From NCBI GenBank assembly GCA_947497945.1, contig CANMIP010000002.1, positions 248,001-312,000 of the forward strand: a stretch of DNA of 64,000 nucleotides, read 5' to 3'. This document shows, one piece after another, positions 1 through 9,481 of this stretch (position 1 is its first letter; each line of letters opens with the position of its first letter). The notes beneath the pieces are model-generated. The model made no database searches. It had not been told where the DNA came from and was given only the letters and a program-made list of their open reading frames with translations. Position numbers and translations under genes: made by a program. Origin of the DNA: an uncultured Tropicimonas sp. (GTDB lineage Bacteria > Pseudomonadota > Alphaproteobacteria > Rhodobacterales > Rhodobacteraceae).

Positions 1-1
1 T

Positions 2-508
2 GTCGAGGTCTGGCGAAACGATGCGCTGGATGTTCAGACGGCAATGGGTCTGGGGGCGGAGGGAATCGTGCTCTCGCCGGGCCCGTGTGATCCGGCGAGC
101 GCGGGGATCTGTCTGCCGCTGGCCAAGGCCGCTGCCGAGGCGCGGGTGCCGCTGCTGGGCGTGTGCCTCGGACACCAGACCATCGGCGAGGCCTTTGGCG
201 GCAAGGTGATCCGCTGCCACGAGATCGTGCATGGCAAGATGGGCCAGATTCACCATGACGGGCGCGGTGTCTTTGTCGGCATTGACGGACCCTTCGCGGC
301 GACGCGCTATCACTCGCTCGTCGTCGAGCGCGCGAGCCTGCCGGACTGCCTTGAGGTCTCCGCCTGGCTGGAGGACGGCACGATCATGGGCCTGCGCCAC
401 AAGACGCTGCCCATCGAAGGCGTGCAATTCCACCCCGAAAGCATCCGCTCCGAACACGGGCACCGGATGCTGCGCAATTTCCTGGACATGATGAAGGTGC
501 CGGCATGA
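2..508 (+). CDS. trpG: Anthranilate synthase glutamine amidotransferase component, 5' end missing
   Basis: Class I glutamine amidotransferase that supplies ammonia to TrpE for anthranilate synthesis, the first step of tryptophan biosynthesis. The reading frame is open from base 2, so the window edge removes the start and probably about 25 N-terminal residues. Visible are the oxyanion strand region ([12 protein letters not shown]), the nucleophile motif GVCLGHQ and the catalytic His-Glu in GVQFHPES. The stop overlaps the trpD start as ATGA, so the two are probably translationally coupled. A pabA role is possible for this family, but the trpD/trpC neighbours favour trpG. Confidence 0.95.
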   Translation, partial: VEVWRNDALDVQTAMGLGAEGIVLSPGPCDPASAGICLPLAKAAAEARVPLLGVCLGHQTIGEAFGGKVIRCHEIVHGKMGQIHHDGRGVFVGIDGPFAATRYHSLVVERASLPDCLEVSAWLEDGTIMGLRHKTLPIEGVQFHPESIRSEHGHRMLRNFLDMMKVPA

Positions 509-1524
509 GCGACACTCTCAAACCCCTGATCGGCCTTGCCGCCGACCGCGCCTTGACCCCGCAGGAAGCGGAAGCCGCCTTTGACGCGCTCTTCGAGGGC
601 GAGGCGACGCCAAGCCAGGTCGGCGGCTTCCTGATGGCGCTGCGCACGCGCGGAGAGACGGTGGGTGAGATCGCCGCCGCCGCGCGGGTGATGCGCGCCA
701 AATGCAACGCCGTGACCGCGCCCGAAGGTGCGATGGATATTGTCGGCACCGGCGGCGACGGCAAGGGCACGCTGAACATCTCCACCGCGACAGCCTTCGT
801 CGTGGCCGGCGCGGGCGTGCCCGTGGCCAAGCATGGCAACCGCAATCTCAGCTCCAAATCCGGCGCGGCGGATGCGCTCGGGCAGATGGGGATCAATGTC
901 ATGGTCGGCGCCGATGTGGTGCAGGCCGCGCTGGCTGAGGTCGGGATCGCCTTCATGATGGCGCCGATGCACCATCCGGCGATGCGCCACGTGATGCCCA
1001 CGCGCGCCGAACTCGGCACGCGGACGATCTTCAACATTCTCGGGCCGCTGACCAACCCGGCCGGCGTCAAGCGCCAGCTCACCGGCGCCTTCTCGAAGGA
1101 CCTGATCCGGCCGATGGCCGAGACGTTGCAATCGCTTGGCTCCGAGGCCGCCTGGCTGGTCCATGGCTCCGACGGGACGGACGAACTTTCGATCGCCGGG
1201 CCGAGCTGGGTGGCCGAGCTGAAGGAGGGCACGGTCACGGATCGCGAGATCTCGCCGGAGGATGCCGGGCTGCCGGTCCACCCGTTCGAGGCGATTCTCG
1301 GCGGCACGCCGGAAGAGAACGGCAAGGCCTTCGCCGCGCTGCTGGACGGCGCAGAGGGCGCCTATCGCGACGCCGTTCTGCTCAACACGGCCGCAGCGCT
1401 GGTCGTGGCCGGCAAGGCGGCCGATCTGCCGCAGGGGGTCGAACTGGCCCGCGCCTCCATCGACAGCGGGGCCGCCAAAGCCAAGATCGCCGCGCTCGCG
1501 AAGCTCACCTCCGAGGCCGGATGA
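505..1524 (+). CDS. trpD: Anthranilate phosphoribosyltransferase
   Basis: Transfers phosphoribosyl from PRPP to anthranilate, the second step of tryptophan synthesis. The 339 residues match the family length. Signature segments are the PRPP-binding [14 protein letters not shown], the KHGNR motif followed by [11 protein letters not shown], and [13 protein letters not shown]. It starts inside the trpG stop (ATGA) and ends inside the start of the uracil-DNA glycosylase gene (ATGA), so it sits in a continuous coupled operon. Confidence 0.97.
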   Translation: MSDTLKPLIGLAADRALTPQEAEAAFDALFEGEATPSQVGGFLMALRTRGETVGEIAAAARVMRAKCNAVTAPEGAMDIVGTGGDGKGTLNISTATAFVVAGAGVPVAKHGNRNLSSKSGAADALGQMGINVMVGADVVQAALAEVGIAFMMAPMHHPAMRHVMPTRAELGTRTIFNILGPLTNPAGVKRQLTGAFSKDLIRPMAETLQSLGSEAAWLVHGSDGTDELSIAGPSWVAELKEGTVTDREISPEDAGLPVHPFEAILGGTPEENGKAFAALLDGAEGAYRDAVLLNTAAALVVAGKAADLPQGVELARASIDSGAAKAKIAALAKLTSEAG

Positions 1525-2192
1525 TTCTTGAGACCGGGAATATAGGCGCCTGGGGCGCCCTGCCCTTCTTTGCAGACACGCTGCCCGGGATCGAGGCTGC
1601 GCTGGCGCGCGAGGACCGGCAGGTGCTGCCAGCGCCCGGGCAGGTCTTCGCCGCGCTGGAAATGACCCAGCCGGAAGATGTACGCGTGGTGATCCTCGGG
1701 CAGGACCCCTACCCGACGCCGGGGCACGCCCATGGGCTGGCCTTCTCGGCCGAAGCGACGGTGCGGCCTCTGCCCCGCTCGCTGGGCAATATCTACAAGG
1801 AAATGCGCGCGGATCTCGGCGCCGCACCGGAAAACGCGGATCTGCGCTTCTGGGCCCGCCAGGGCGTGTTGCTGCTGAACTCGGTGCTGACCGTGCCCGC
1901 CGGCGAGGCGGGTGGACATGCCAAGCTCGACTGGCAGGTGCTGACGGCACAGATCCTCGCAACGCTGTCCAAAGCCCCGCGCGCCTTCCTGCTCTGGGGC
2001 AAACCGGCGCAGAAGGCCGCCGCGCAATCCGTCACCGGCTCCGACCATCTCAGGATCGAGACCGCCCACCCCTCCCCGCTTTCCGCGCGCCGGGGGTTCT
2101 TTGGCTCCAAGCCCTTTTCCCGCACGAATGACTGGCTGCGCGCGCGCGGCCAGGACCCGATCAACTGGACCACTCCGGAGGCCGCCCCATGA
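1521..2192 (+). CDS. ung: Uracil-DNA glycosylase, family 1
   Basis: Removes uracil from DNA as the first step of base-excision repair. The 223-residue protein has the family 1 signatures: catalytic aspartate in GQDPY, the uracil-pocket strand [18 protein letters not shown], and the C-terminal [14 protein letters not shown] loop. The first motif reads GQDPYP, with proline where enterobacterial enzymes have histidine. The gene is wedged between trpD and trpC with ATGA overlaps on both sides, so a DNA repair enzyme is co-translated with tryptophan enzymes. Recognition of the family is firm; the reason for the location is unknown. Confidence 0.93.
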   Translation: MILETGNIGAWGALPFFADTLPGIEAALAREDRQVLPAPGQVFAALEMTQPEDVRVVILGQDPYPTPGHAHGLAFSAEATVRPLPRSLGNIYKEMRADLGAAPENADLRFWARQGVLLLNSVLTVPAGEAGGHAKLDWQVLTAQILATLSKAPRAFLLWGKPAQKAAAQSVTGSDHLRIETAHPSPLSARRGFFGSKPFSRTNDWLRARGQDPINWTTPEAAP

Positions 2193-3013
2193 GCACGCCG
2201 ACCATTCTCGAAAAGATCAAGGCCTACAAGCTGGACCATATCGCTGCCTGCAAGGCGGCGCGCCCGCTGGAGGAGGTCGAGGCCGCCGCCCGGTCCGCAC
2301 CGCCGCTGCGCCCCTTCGCCGGCGCGCTCGCCAAGTCGATCCAGTCCGGCTACGGCCTCATTGCCGAGGTCAAGAAAGCGAGCCCGTCCAAGGGCCTGAT
2401 CCGCGAGGATTTCAACCCGCCCGAACTGGCGCAAGCCTATGAGCGTGGCGGCGCAACCTGTCTTAGCGTGCTGACGGACGGGCCGTCCTTCCAGGGCGAC
2501 GACGCCTTTCTCGTGGCGGCGCGGGAGGCGGTCTCTCTGCCCGTCCTGCGCAAGGATTTCATGTATGACACCTACCAGGTCGCCGAAGCCCGCGCGCTCG
2601 GGGCCGACTGCATCCTGATCATCATGGCCTCGGTCTCCGACGCCCAGGCCGAGGAGCTGGAAGCGGCCGCCGCCGAATGGGGGATGGATGCGCTGATCGA
2701 GGTGCATAACCGCGAGGAGCTGGACCGGGCCGTGGTCCTGAAATCCCGCCTGATCGGGATCAACAACCGCGACCTGAACACCTTTGTCACCACGCTCGAC
2801 ACCACGCGCGGGCTGATCAAGCATATCCCGGAGGACAAGCTCATCGTCTCCGAGAGCGGGCTTTCGGGTCCGAAGGAACTGGCGGAGCTTGCCATGTATG
2901 GCGCGCGCTGCTTCCTGATCGGCGAGAGCCTGATGCGCATGGACGATGTCGAGGCGGCAACGCGCGAACTGCTCGCCAACCCGCTGACCGGCGCGCATGG
3001 CGGGGGCATGTAA
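2189..3013 (+). CDS. trpC: Indole-3-glycerol phosphate synthase
   Basis: TIM-barrel enzyme that decarboxylates and closes CdRP to indole-3-glycerol phosphate in tryptophan synthesis. The 274 residues match monofunctional TrpC. Visible motifs are [11 protein letters not shown] with the catalytic lysine, VLRKDFMYD, and SESGLSG near the phosphate site. It overlaps the preceding glycosylase gene by ATGA, and its TAA stop shares one base with the moaC ATG, so trp and molybdopterin genes form one transcript. Confidence 0.97.
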   Translation: MSTPTILEKIKAYKLDHIAACKAARPLEEVEAAARSAPPLRPFAGALAKSIQSGYGLIAEVKKASPSKGLIREDFNPPELAQAYERGGATCLSVLTDGPSFQGDDAFLVAAREAVSLPVLRKDFMYDTYQVAEARALGADCILIIMASVSDAQAEELEAAAAEWGMDALIEVHNREELDRAVVLKSRLIGINNRDLNTFVTTLDTTRGLIKHIPEDKLIVSESGLSGPKELAELAMYGARCFLIGESLMRMDDVEAATRELLANPLTGAHGGGM

Positions 3014-3489
3014 TGACGCTCACGCATTTCGACGGCGCCGGACAGGCGCATATGGTCGATGTCTCGGAGAAGGCGGTGACGGCGCGGGTCGCCGTGGCCG
3101 AGGGGTTCGTGAAGATGCTTCCGGAAACCCTGGCCCATGTCGAGGCCGGCTCGGCGAAGAAGGGCGATGTGCTCGGGATTGCGCGGCTGGCGGGGATCAT
3201 GGGGGCGAAGAAATGCTCCGAGCTGATCCCGCTTTGCCATCCGCTGCCGATCACCAAGGTGTCGGTCGAGCTTGAGACGGACCCGGCGCTGCCCGGGGTG
3301 CGGATTTCCGCGACAGTGAAGACGACGGGCCAGACCGGTGTCGAGATGGAGGCGCTGACGGCGGTCTCGACGGCGGCGCTGACGGTCTATGACATGCTCA
3401 AGGCGGTCGAGAAGAGCATGGAGATCGGCGGCGTGCGGGTCGCGCTCAAGGATGGCGGCAAGTCCGGGCGGTACGAGGTGTCGGAATGA
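3013..3489 (+). CDS. moaC: Cyclic pyranopterin monophosphate synthase
   Basis: Acts with MoaA to form cyclic pyranopterin monophosphate, the first molybdenum cofactor intermediate. The 158-residue protein carries the [14 protein letters not shown] segment and the C-terminal [15 protein letters not shown] and [10 protein letters not shown] segments typical of MoaC. Start and stop both overlap neighbours (trpC TAATG, moeA ATGA). The pairing with moeA supports a role in Mo-cofactor supply. Confidence 0.96.
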   Translation: MTLTHFDGAGQAHMVDVSEKAVTARVAVAEGFVKMLPETLAHVEAGSAKKGDVLGIARLAGIMGAKKCSELIPLCHPLPITKVSVELETDPALPGVRISATVKTTGQTGVEMEALTAVSTAALTVYDMLKAVEKSMEIGGVRVALKDGGKSGRYEVSE

Positions 3490-4658
3490 TCCCGGTTTCG
3501 GAGGCGCTGGACAAGGTCCTGTCGCTGGCCGCTGTGCTGGAGACGGAAGTGGTTCCGCTGCGCGACGCTGCCGGGCGGGTTCTGGCAGAGCCGGTCGTGG
3601 CATTGCGAATGCAGCCGCCCTTCGCGGCCTCCGCGATGGATGGCTACGCGATCCGCGCGTCGGATCTTGCGGCGGGCGCGGTCCTGCGGGTGATCGGCGA
3701 AGCGCCGGCGGGGCGTGCCTTCCAGGGCGCGGTTGGACCCGGCGAAGCGCTGCGGATCTTTACCGGCGCCGTGGTGCCGGCGGGCGCGGATTTCGTCGTG
3801 ATCCAGGAGAATGTCGCGCGTGAGGGCGATGCGATCACGATCACGGATGCCGATGCGCATAATGACAATATCCGGCCTGCGGGCGGGGACTTCCGTCCCG
3901 GTGACCGGATCGAAGCGCCGCGCGAACTGACCCCGAGCGACATTGCGCTGGCGGCGGCGATGAATGTGCCGGAACTGGTGGTGCGGCGGCGGCCGGTCGT
4001 GGCGCTGCTTGCGACCGGGGACGAGCTTGTCATGCCCGGCGAGGCGCCACGGGACGACCAGATCGTGGCTTCGAACTCTTTCGGGCTGAAGGCGATGTTT
4101 GAGGCAGCCGGCGCGGACGCGCGGATGCTGCCGATCGCCCGGGACACCGAGGCGAGCTTGCGCATGGCCTTCGCGCTGGCCGAGGGCGCCGATCTCGTCG
4201 TGACCATTGGCGGGGCCTCCGTGGGCGACCATGATCTCGTCGGAAAGGTCGCGGGCGATCTCGGCATGGAGCGCGCTTTCTACAAGGTCGCGATGCGGCC
4301 CGGAAAGCCGCTGATGGCCGGTCGTCTGAACCGGACCGCGATGGTTGGACTTCCGGGAAATCCCGTTTCGGCAATGGTTTGCGGCCAGATTTTCATTCTG
4401 CCAATGCTGCGGGCGATGCTGGGGCTCGCGGCCGCACCCGCGCCGCGCCAGGCGGCGGTGCTGGGATGCGATATTCCTGCGAACGGCATCCGGGAGCATT
4501 TCATGCGCGCACGGGTCGAAGGCGCGATCGTGACCCCGTATGACCGGCAGGATTCAGCGCTGCTTAGCGTGTTGTCGGGCGCCAATGCGCTGCTTGTCCG
4601 GCCTGTGGGCGACGGGCCACGCAAGCAAGGCGAATCGGTGGAGATTCTGCCGCTGTGA
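3486..4658 (+). CDS. moeA: Molybdopterin molybdenumtransferase
   Basis: Inserts molybdate into adenylylated molybdopterin. The 390 residues show the MoeA signatures AMDGYAIR, the central [13 protein letters not shown] motif of the MoaB/MogA-like domain, and [12 protein letters not shown]. It follows moaC with an ATGA overlap and is the last gene of the coupled run; an 80-base gap with a separate promoter precedes lexA. Confidence 0.96.
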   Translation: MIPVSEALDKVLSLAAVLETEVVPLRDAAGRVLAEPVVALRMQPPFAASAMDGYAIRASDLAAGAVLRVIGEAPAGRAFQGAVGPGEALRIFTGAVVPAGADFVVIQENVAREGDAITITDADAHNDNIRPAGGDFRPGDRIEAPRELTPSDIALAAAMNVPELVVRRRPVVALLATGDELVMPGEAPRDDQIVASNSFGLKAMFEAAGADARMLPIARDTEASLRMAFALAEGADLVVTIGGASVGDHDLVGKVAGDLGMERAFYKVAMRPGKPLMAGRLNRTAMVGLPGNPVSAMVCGQIFILPMLRAMLGLAAAPAPRQAAVLGCDIPANGIREHFMRARVEGAIVTPYDRQDSALLSVLSGANALLVRPVGDGPRKQGESVEILPL

Positions 4659-4667
4659 GCGGAATGG

Positions 4668-4698
4668 TTGACACAAAACGTGAACACTGGCAGAACAT
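4668..4698 (+). promoter_or_regulatory. lexA promoter with SOS box
   Basis: A perfect alphaproteobacterial LexA operator, the direct repeat GAAC-N7-GAAC, lies at 4682-4696. A TTGACA -35 element is at 4668-4673, which puts the operator over the likely -10 region about 45 bases before the lexA ATG. This placement is what autorepression by LexA requires. Confidence 0.85.
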
Positions 4699-4738
4699 CC
4701 CGTAAACGCGGCGGATTTGCGTCGAGAGAGGGAATGCC

Positions 4739-5446
4739 ATGCTGACGAAGAAACAGCTCGACCTTTTGGAGTTCATTCACACGCGAGTGCAGCGCGATGG
4801 CGTGCCGCCCTCCTTCGACGAAATGAAGGACGCGCTGGACCTGCGCTCGAAATCGGGCATTCACCGTCTGATCACGGCGCTGGAAGAGCGCGGCTTCATC
4901 CGGCGGCTGGCACATCGGGCGCGGGCGATCGAGATCGTGAAGCTGCCGGACTCAATGCAGGCCGCGGGGCAAGGCACAGGCTTTTCCCCCCGGGTGATCG
5001 AAGGGGATGCGCCGTCGGCACCGCCGCCGGGCCGCGCGATGCCAGTGGAGATCCATGCGCTCGAACTGCCGGTGATGGGCCGGATCGCCGCGGGCGTGCC
5101 GATCGAGGCGATCAGCCAGGTCAGCCATTCGGTTGCGGTACCGGGACAGATGGTCGGCGACGGCAAGCATTACGCGCTGGAAGTCCGGGGCGACTCGATG
5201 ATCGAGGCCGGGATCAACGATGGCGATATCGTCGTGATCCGCGAACAGAACACCGCCGATGATGGCGATATCGTCGTGGCGCTCGTCGTGGACGCGAATG
5301 AAGCGACGCTCAAGCGGTTCCGTCGCAAGGGCCGGATGATCGCACTGGAAGCGGCAAACCCGGCCTACGAGCCTCGTATCCTCCCCGATGACCAGGTGAA
5401 GGTGCAAGGTCGGCTGGTCGGATTGATCCGCTCCTACCTGACCTGA
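4739..5446 (+). CDS. lexA: SOS response repressor LexA
   Basis: Dimeric repressor of the SOS regulon that cleaves itself when RecA filaments form. An N-terminal winged helix covers about residues 1-65. The self-cleavage bond is Ala118-Gly119 in RIAAGV. The peptidase dyad is Ser153 in RGDSM and Lys192 in EATLKRF. At 235 residues it is longer than E. coli LexA because of a linker at about residues 70-105, common in alphaproteobacteria. The upstream GAAC-N7-GAAC box indicates autoregulation. Confidence 0.97.
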   Translation: MLTKKQLDLLEFIHTRVQRDGVPPSFDEMKDALDLRSKSGIHRLITALEERGFIRRLAHRARAIEIVKLPDSMQAAGQGTGFSPRVIEGDAPSAPPPGRAMPVEIHALELPVMGRIAAGVPIEAISQVSHSVAVPGQMVGDGKHYALEVRGDSMIEAGINDGDIVVIREQNTADDGDIVVALVVDANEATLKRFRRKGRMIALEAANPAYEPRILPDDQVKVQGRLVGLIRSYLT

Positions 5447-5524
5447 CGACCTGACCAGGACCGGTCGGCGGGGCATCCCGCCGGTTCGGCCGGATCAGAG
5501 ATTCGACCTCTCCCGTCGGGCGTG

Positions 5525-5545
5525 GCGCGCGCTTTCAGCGCGCGC
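5525..5545. terminator. Hairpin between convergent lexA and comEC
   Basis: Two 9-base arms (GCGCGCGCT and AGCGCGCGC) around a TTC loop, in the gap where lexA and comEC converge. There is no clear T-run on either side, so it may be a pause or RNA-end structure rather than a canonical intrinsic terminator. Confidence 0.45.
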
Positions 5546-5574
5546 GGCTGGATGGGAATGGAAGGTCCCGGCCT

Positions 5575-7656
5575 TCAGCGTGTCCAAAGGCGATCGCCGG
5601 CGGTTTCGGCGCTGGTCACGATCCGTGGTGGCACCGCGTCGGTCCAGATCGCGACCGAACCGCTCTGCCGGAGCGTCAGTACATCAAGGACGTTACAAGC
5701 ATTTGGCGGCAACTCCTTGTTGGCGACGATGATATTTGCCCTGCAGGTTCCATCGAAGCTCTCGGCCCCGGTCTTGCCGGTCAGGTGCAGCAGCGTGACA
5801 GCATCGCTCCGGGTGCGGCGTTGCGCCTTCGGGCCGGAAAAGCCCGGCCGCGCGGCGGCAGTTTCCTGGTCGGCGCCGTCCCCGTCATTCTCGAGCCAGT
5901 TATCGGCGGCGAACCCGTCGCCGCGTGGCTTGGACAGCGCCCGTCCCTCCGGGCCGAGCACCCCGACCAGCCCACCGCTGCCGGCGATCAGGATCGACGG
6001 ACGTTCAGCCAGGCTCCAGAGGACCAGGGCCACGAAGACCAGCGGTGCGCCCAACCACCGGCCGCGCCCTTGCCAACATATCAGCCAGAGGAAGCCGAAG
6101 CTGAGACACGGGAGGACGAGCGGCCCCGGCGCGATGACATGGGTCACCGCGCCGTCGAGGCCAGCGACGGTCTCGGCCACAAGCAGGATCCACTCTAGCC
6201 CCCATCGCATCACCCAGAGCGGCAGGAAGGCAAGCCCCAGCGGCCAGAGGACCGCCGTGGCCACCGCGGCCGGCATCACCAGCGCACCCATGAGCGGGAC
6301 GGAGAGCAGGTTTGCGATCAGGCCGTAATCGGCGATCCGGTTGAAATGGGCAGCCCCGAAGGGCGCGGTCGCCGCGCCCGCCACGGCCGAGGAGATAACA
6401 ACCGCGATCACCGGCCCAAGCCAGCGCGGCGGGCGCGGCAGGCGCGCGCGATTGTCCCGCAGCAGGCCAAAGACCGCGACGAGACCAGTCGTGGCGGCAA
6501 AGGACATCTGGAACCCGGCGCTGAACAGCGCCTCCGGCGCGCGCAACAGGATGATCGTCGCGGCCACCGCAACAGAGCGCAGGGAGATCGCCCGACGCTC
6601 CAACAGCACGGCGCAGAGCATCACCGAGACCATGATGAAGGCGCGTTCCGTCGAAACCGCCCCACCCGAGAGCGCCAGGTAGCCGGCCCCGACGAGCAAC
6701 GCGCCCGCGGCCGCGTATTTCTTGATCGGATATCTGAGCGCAAACCACGGGATAAGCGCCATTGCCCCGCGCAGGAAAGCAAAGACAGCCCCGGTCAGCA
6801 GCCCCATATGCAGCCCGGAAATTGCCAGCAGATGTGCGAGGTTGGAATTGCGCAGCGCCTCAACCGCTTCGCGCGGCATCGCCGAGCGGTCGCCGGTCAG
6901 GATCGCCGCGGCGAAGGCGCCCGCGCGCCCGGGGACCTGCGCCTGCACCCAGGCGCTGAGCGAAACGCGAATGCGGAAGATCGCGAGCCCCGCCTGCCCC
7001 TCCTCGGCCGCTGCAAGCACGAGCACCGGCGTCCGCGTATACCCCACGGCGCCGAGCCCCTCAAACCAGGCCATGCGGCGGAAATCGAACCCGCCCGGCT
7101 CCACCGGTCCGTTCGGCGGTGAAAGATGGCCGGTCAGGATCACCGTGAGCCCGGGTTCCGGCAGCGTGTATCCCTGATCTCCATGCAGCGAAACGCGCAC
7201 CCGGGCCGGTGTTCGCCCTGGCCGCATGTCCTCGAGAACCACCCGGTCCAGCGTCATCCGGGGCTTGTCTGAGCCGGATCGATCGATATCCACGATCCGC
7301 CCCTGGATCGGTCCGTAATAGCGGAACCCGAGCACCGGTTCGGCCACCGAATGCGCCCGTTCGCCGGCCAGCAACGCCCCGCAGAGCACCAGGACCATCA
7401 TCCAGAAGAGCGGCGCTACCGCCTCGCCCGCCCGCAGAGCCATCATCGCCAGAACCAGCGCCGCCCCCGCGCAAAACGTGTAGAACGTCGCACCTGGCTC
7501 GACCGGCAAGGCAAACCAGCCGCCAATTCCGACGGCGAGGCTGATCGGAACCCAGGACAGCAAGTGACCGCGCTGCGCCAGAAGCGCCGCGCGCAGCGGC
7601 CCGGACAGGACCGCCTTGCGGCTTGGAACGGCCGCGTCCAGGGGATCGGCATACAT
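5575..7656 (-). CDS. comEC: ComEC/Rec2-type DNA uptake channel protein
   Basis: Inner-membrane protein expected to pass single-stranded DNA into the cytoplasm during natural transformation and GTA-mediated acquisition. It has 693 residues: N-terminal membrane segments, a DUF4131-like periplasmic region, and the competence domain with the signature HLLAISGLHMGLLTG followed by many hydrophobic segments. The C-terminal stretch after the last membrane segment is only about 140 residues, and I see no HxHxDH metallo-beta-lactamase motif, so the nuclease-like domain of Bacillus-type ComEC seems absent or degenerate. A CtrA-like site lies immediately upstream. Confidence 0.9.
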   Translation of the reverse strand: MYADPLDAAVPSRKAVLSGPLRAALLAQRGHLLSWVPISLAVGIGGWFALPVEPGATFYTFCAGAALVLAMMALRAGEAVAPLFWMMVLVLCGALLAGERAHSVAEPVLGFRYYGPIQGRIVDIDRSGSDKPRMTLDRVVLEDMRPGRTPARVRVSLHGDQGYTLPEPGLTVILTGHLSPPNGPVEPGGFDFRRMAWFEGLGAVGYTRTPVLVLAAAEEGQAGLAIFRIRVSLSAWVQAQVPGRAGAFAAAILTGDRSAMPREAVEALRNSNLAHLLAISGLHMGLLTGAVFAFLRGAMALIPWFALRYPIKKYAAAGALLVGAGYLALSGGAVSTERAFIMVSVMLCAVLLERRAISLRSVAVAATIILLRAPEALFSAGFQMSFAATTGLVAVFGLLRDNRARLPRPPRWLGPVIAVVISSAVAGAATAPFGAAHFNRIADYGLIANLLSVPLMGALVMPAAVATAVLWPLGLAFLPLWVMRWGLEWILLVAETVAGLDGAVTHVIAPGPLVLPCLSFGFLWLICWQGRGRWLGAPLVFVALVLWSLAERPSILIAGSGGLVGVLGPEGRALSKPRGDGFAADNWLENDGDGADQETAAARPGFSGPKAQRRTRSDAVTLLHLTGKTGAESFDGTCRANIIVANKELPPNACNVLDVLTLRQSGSVAIWTDAVPPRIVTSAETAGDRLWTR

Positions 7657-7680
7657 TGAGGCGACGCTAGGTTAAACATG

Positions 7681-7696
7681 GTTAGGAAAGGGTTAA
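7681..7696 (-). promoter_or_regulatory. CtrA-like site upstream of comEC
   Basis: Read on the minus strand this is TTAA-CCCTTTC-CTAAC, one mismatch from the alphaproteobacterial CtrA consensus TTAA-N7-TTAAC. A further TTAAC half-site follows at 7671-7675. The site ends 25 bases before the comEC ATG, unusually near for a site centred on a -35 position. No competing function for the sequence is apparent. Confidence 0.6.
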
Positions 7697-7986
7697 TTCG
7701 GCCGTAAGGAGCCCCCGCGGAGACGCCGGCGACACGGTTTTCGAACAGATACGCGCCCCGCGCGCTTCAAGGCTCTCCGAATCTCCGTTGGACGTCTTCC
7801 TCCAGGACAATGGGCGCGCCCCTGTTGTCGGGTCTGCCAATCGCTCGCTGCCGCCTTTGTCTTCCCTTCCCCAAGGCGGTGCAATATATCCCGCGGAAAC
7901 GAAGACTCCGGGCGGGGGGCGGAGTCGATCCGGTAGGGCTGCAGGCCCACCCCGCCAAGCCCATCATTGATTGAAAGGCAGAGCCC
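7697..7986. other. Divergent spacer between comEC and gltX
   Basis: About 290 bases with no convincing ORF, tRNA or riboswitch. It must hold the gltX promoter, but I could not place clear -35/-10 elements. Beyond the CtrA-like site at its left edge I see nothing specific. Confidence 0.5.
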
Positions 7987-9405
7987 ATGGCCGAGACCGG
8001 ACAGGTTGTCACCCGCATCGCCCCTTCCCCCACGGGCTTCATGCATATCGGAACGGCGCGCACGGCGCTCTTCAACTGGCTCTATGCGCGCGGTCGCGGC
8101 GGCAAGTTCCTGCTTCGCATCGAGGATACCGACCGGGAGCGCTCCACACCGGAGGCCACGGACGCGATCCTGACCGGCATGACATGGCTCGGGCTCGACT
8201 GGGACGGTGAGGCCGTCAGCCAGTTTGAACGCGTCGAGCGCCACGCCGAGATCGCGCGGCAGCTGCTCGAGACTGGCGGGGCTTATAAATGCTTCTCCAC
8301 GCAGGAGGAAATCGCCGCTTTCCGCGATGCCGCCCGGGCCGAAGGCAAGTCCACCCTGTTCCGCTCGCCCTGGCGCGACGCCGATCCCGCAACCTTCCCC
8401 GACGCGCCTTATGTTGTCCGCATCAAGGCCCCGCGCGAGGGCGAGACGGTGATCGATGACCAGGTCCAGGGCAAGGTCACCTTCCGGAACGCCGAGCTCG
8501 ACGACATGATCCTTCTGCGATCGGACGGCACGCCGACCTATATGCTCGCCGTTGTCGTCGACGATGTGGATATGGGCGTCACCCATGTCATCCGCGGAGA
8601 TGACCACCTCGCCAATGCCGCCCGCCAGTCGCTGATCTATCGTGCGATGGACTGGGAGCTTCCGGTCTACGCCCATATTCCGCTGATCCTCGGCCCGGAT
8701 GGCAAGAAGCTCTCAAAGCGCCACGGCGCGACGGGAGTCGAGGAGTACCAGAAGATGGGCTACCCGGCCGCCGGCATGCGCAACTACCTCACCCGGCTCG
8801 GCTGGAGCCATGGCGATGACGAGTTCTTCACCGACGCCCAGGCGCGCGACTGGTTCGACTTCAATGGAATCAACAAATCCGCCGCGCGGTTCGATTTCAA
8901 GAAGCTGGAGAATCTCTGCGGACAACATATTGCAGCTGCAGAAGACGGCGCACTTTTGGCCGAAATTCTCGCCTACCTGGAGGCGATTGGCGCCGAGAAA
9001 CTGGCTGATTCAAAGAAGGACAGTTTGGCGCAGGGCATGTATTGCCTCAAGGAACGCGCAAAAACATTCGGAGAACTACTTGAAAAGGCGCACTTTATTA
9101 TCGGAGACCGTCCGTTCGAGCCAGATACGAAATCGCTTAAGTCCCTCGATGCGGTATCCCGTGGTATACTGAGTGAATTGACGCCGCACCTGCAAAATGC
9201 TAGCTGGTCCCGCAACGGGTTGGAGGAGGCCGTCGCCGGGTTTGCCGAAGCCAATGGGCTCAAGCTCGGAAAGATCGCCCAACCCTTGCGCGCCGCCCTT
9301 GCGGGACGGACAGTGACGCCGAGTGTCTTCGACATGATGCTCGTGATTGGTCGGGAGGAGAGCCTGGCCCGAATTGAAGATGCCGCGGGCCGCACGGATC
9401 AGTGA
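7987..9405 (+). CDS. gltX: Glutamate--tRNA ligase
   Basis: Class I aminoacyl-tRNA synthetase charging tRNA-Glu. The 472 residues include the HIGH-type signature in [19 protein letters not shown] and the KMSKS-type loop [12 protein letters not shown]. In alphaproteobacteria this enzyme can also misacylate tRNA-Gln for the GatCAB route, and gatB is encoded in this window at 46565. The ATG is chosen because it places the HIGH motif at the usual distance from the N-terminus. Confidence 0.96.
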   Translation: MAETGQVVTRIAPSPTGFMHIGTARTALFNWLYARGRGGKFLLRIEDTDRERSTPEATDAILTGMTWLGLDWDGEAVSQFERVERHAEIARQLLETGGAYKCFSTQEEIAAFRDAARAEGKSTLFRSPWRDADPATFPDAPYVVRIKAPREGETVIDDQVQGKVTFRNAELDDMILLRSDGTPTYMLAVVVDDVDMGVTHVIRGDDHLANAARQSLIYRAMDWELPVYAHIPLILGPDGKKLSKRHGATGVEEYQKMGYPAAGMRNYLTRLGWSHGDDEFFTDAQARDWFDFNGINKSAARFDFKKLENLCGQHIAAAEDGALLAEILAYLEAIGAEKLADSKKDSLAQGMYCLKERAKTFGELLEKAHFIIGDRPFEPDTKSLKSLDAVSRGILSELTPHLQNASWSRNGLEEAVAGFAEANGLKLGKIAQPLRAALAGRTVTPSVFDMMLVIGREESLARIEDAAGRTDQ

Positions 9406-9481
9406 CCGGGCCGCGAGAGAGTTAAGCCAATGCATCCCGGGACCACTCCCGAGCCGGATGCAAGACAGAGGGATGCCCATC

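Noticed and set aside
310-1962. A 550-codon minus-strand frame across trpG, trpD and ung
   Set aside because: Antisense shadow of three conserved genes with low-complexity Arg/Pro/Ala composition.
9347-9481. Extended N-terminus for citrate synthase
   Set aside because: The extra 45 residues lie inside gltX and do not resemble citrate synthases; [10 protein letters not shown] is the expected start.
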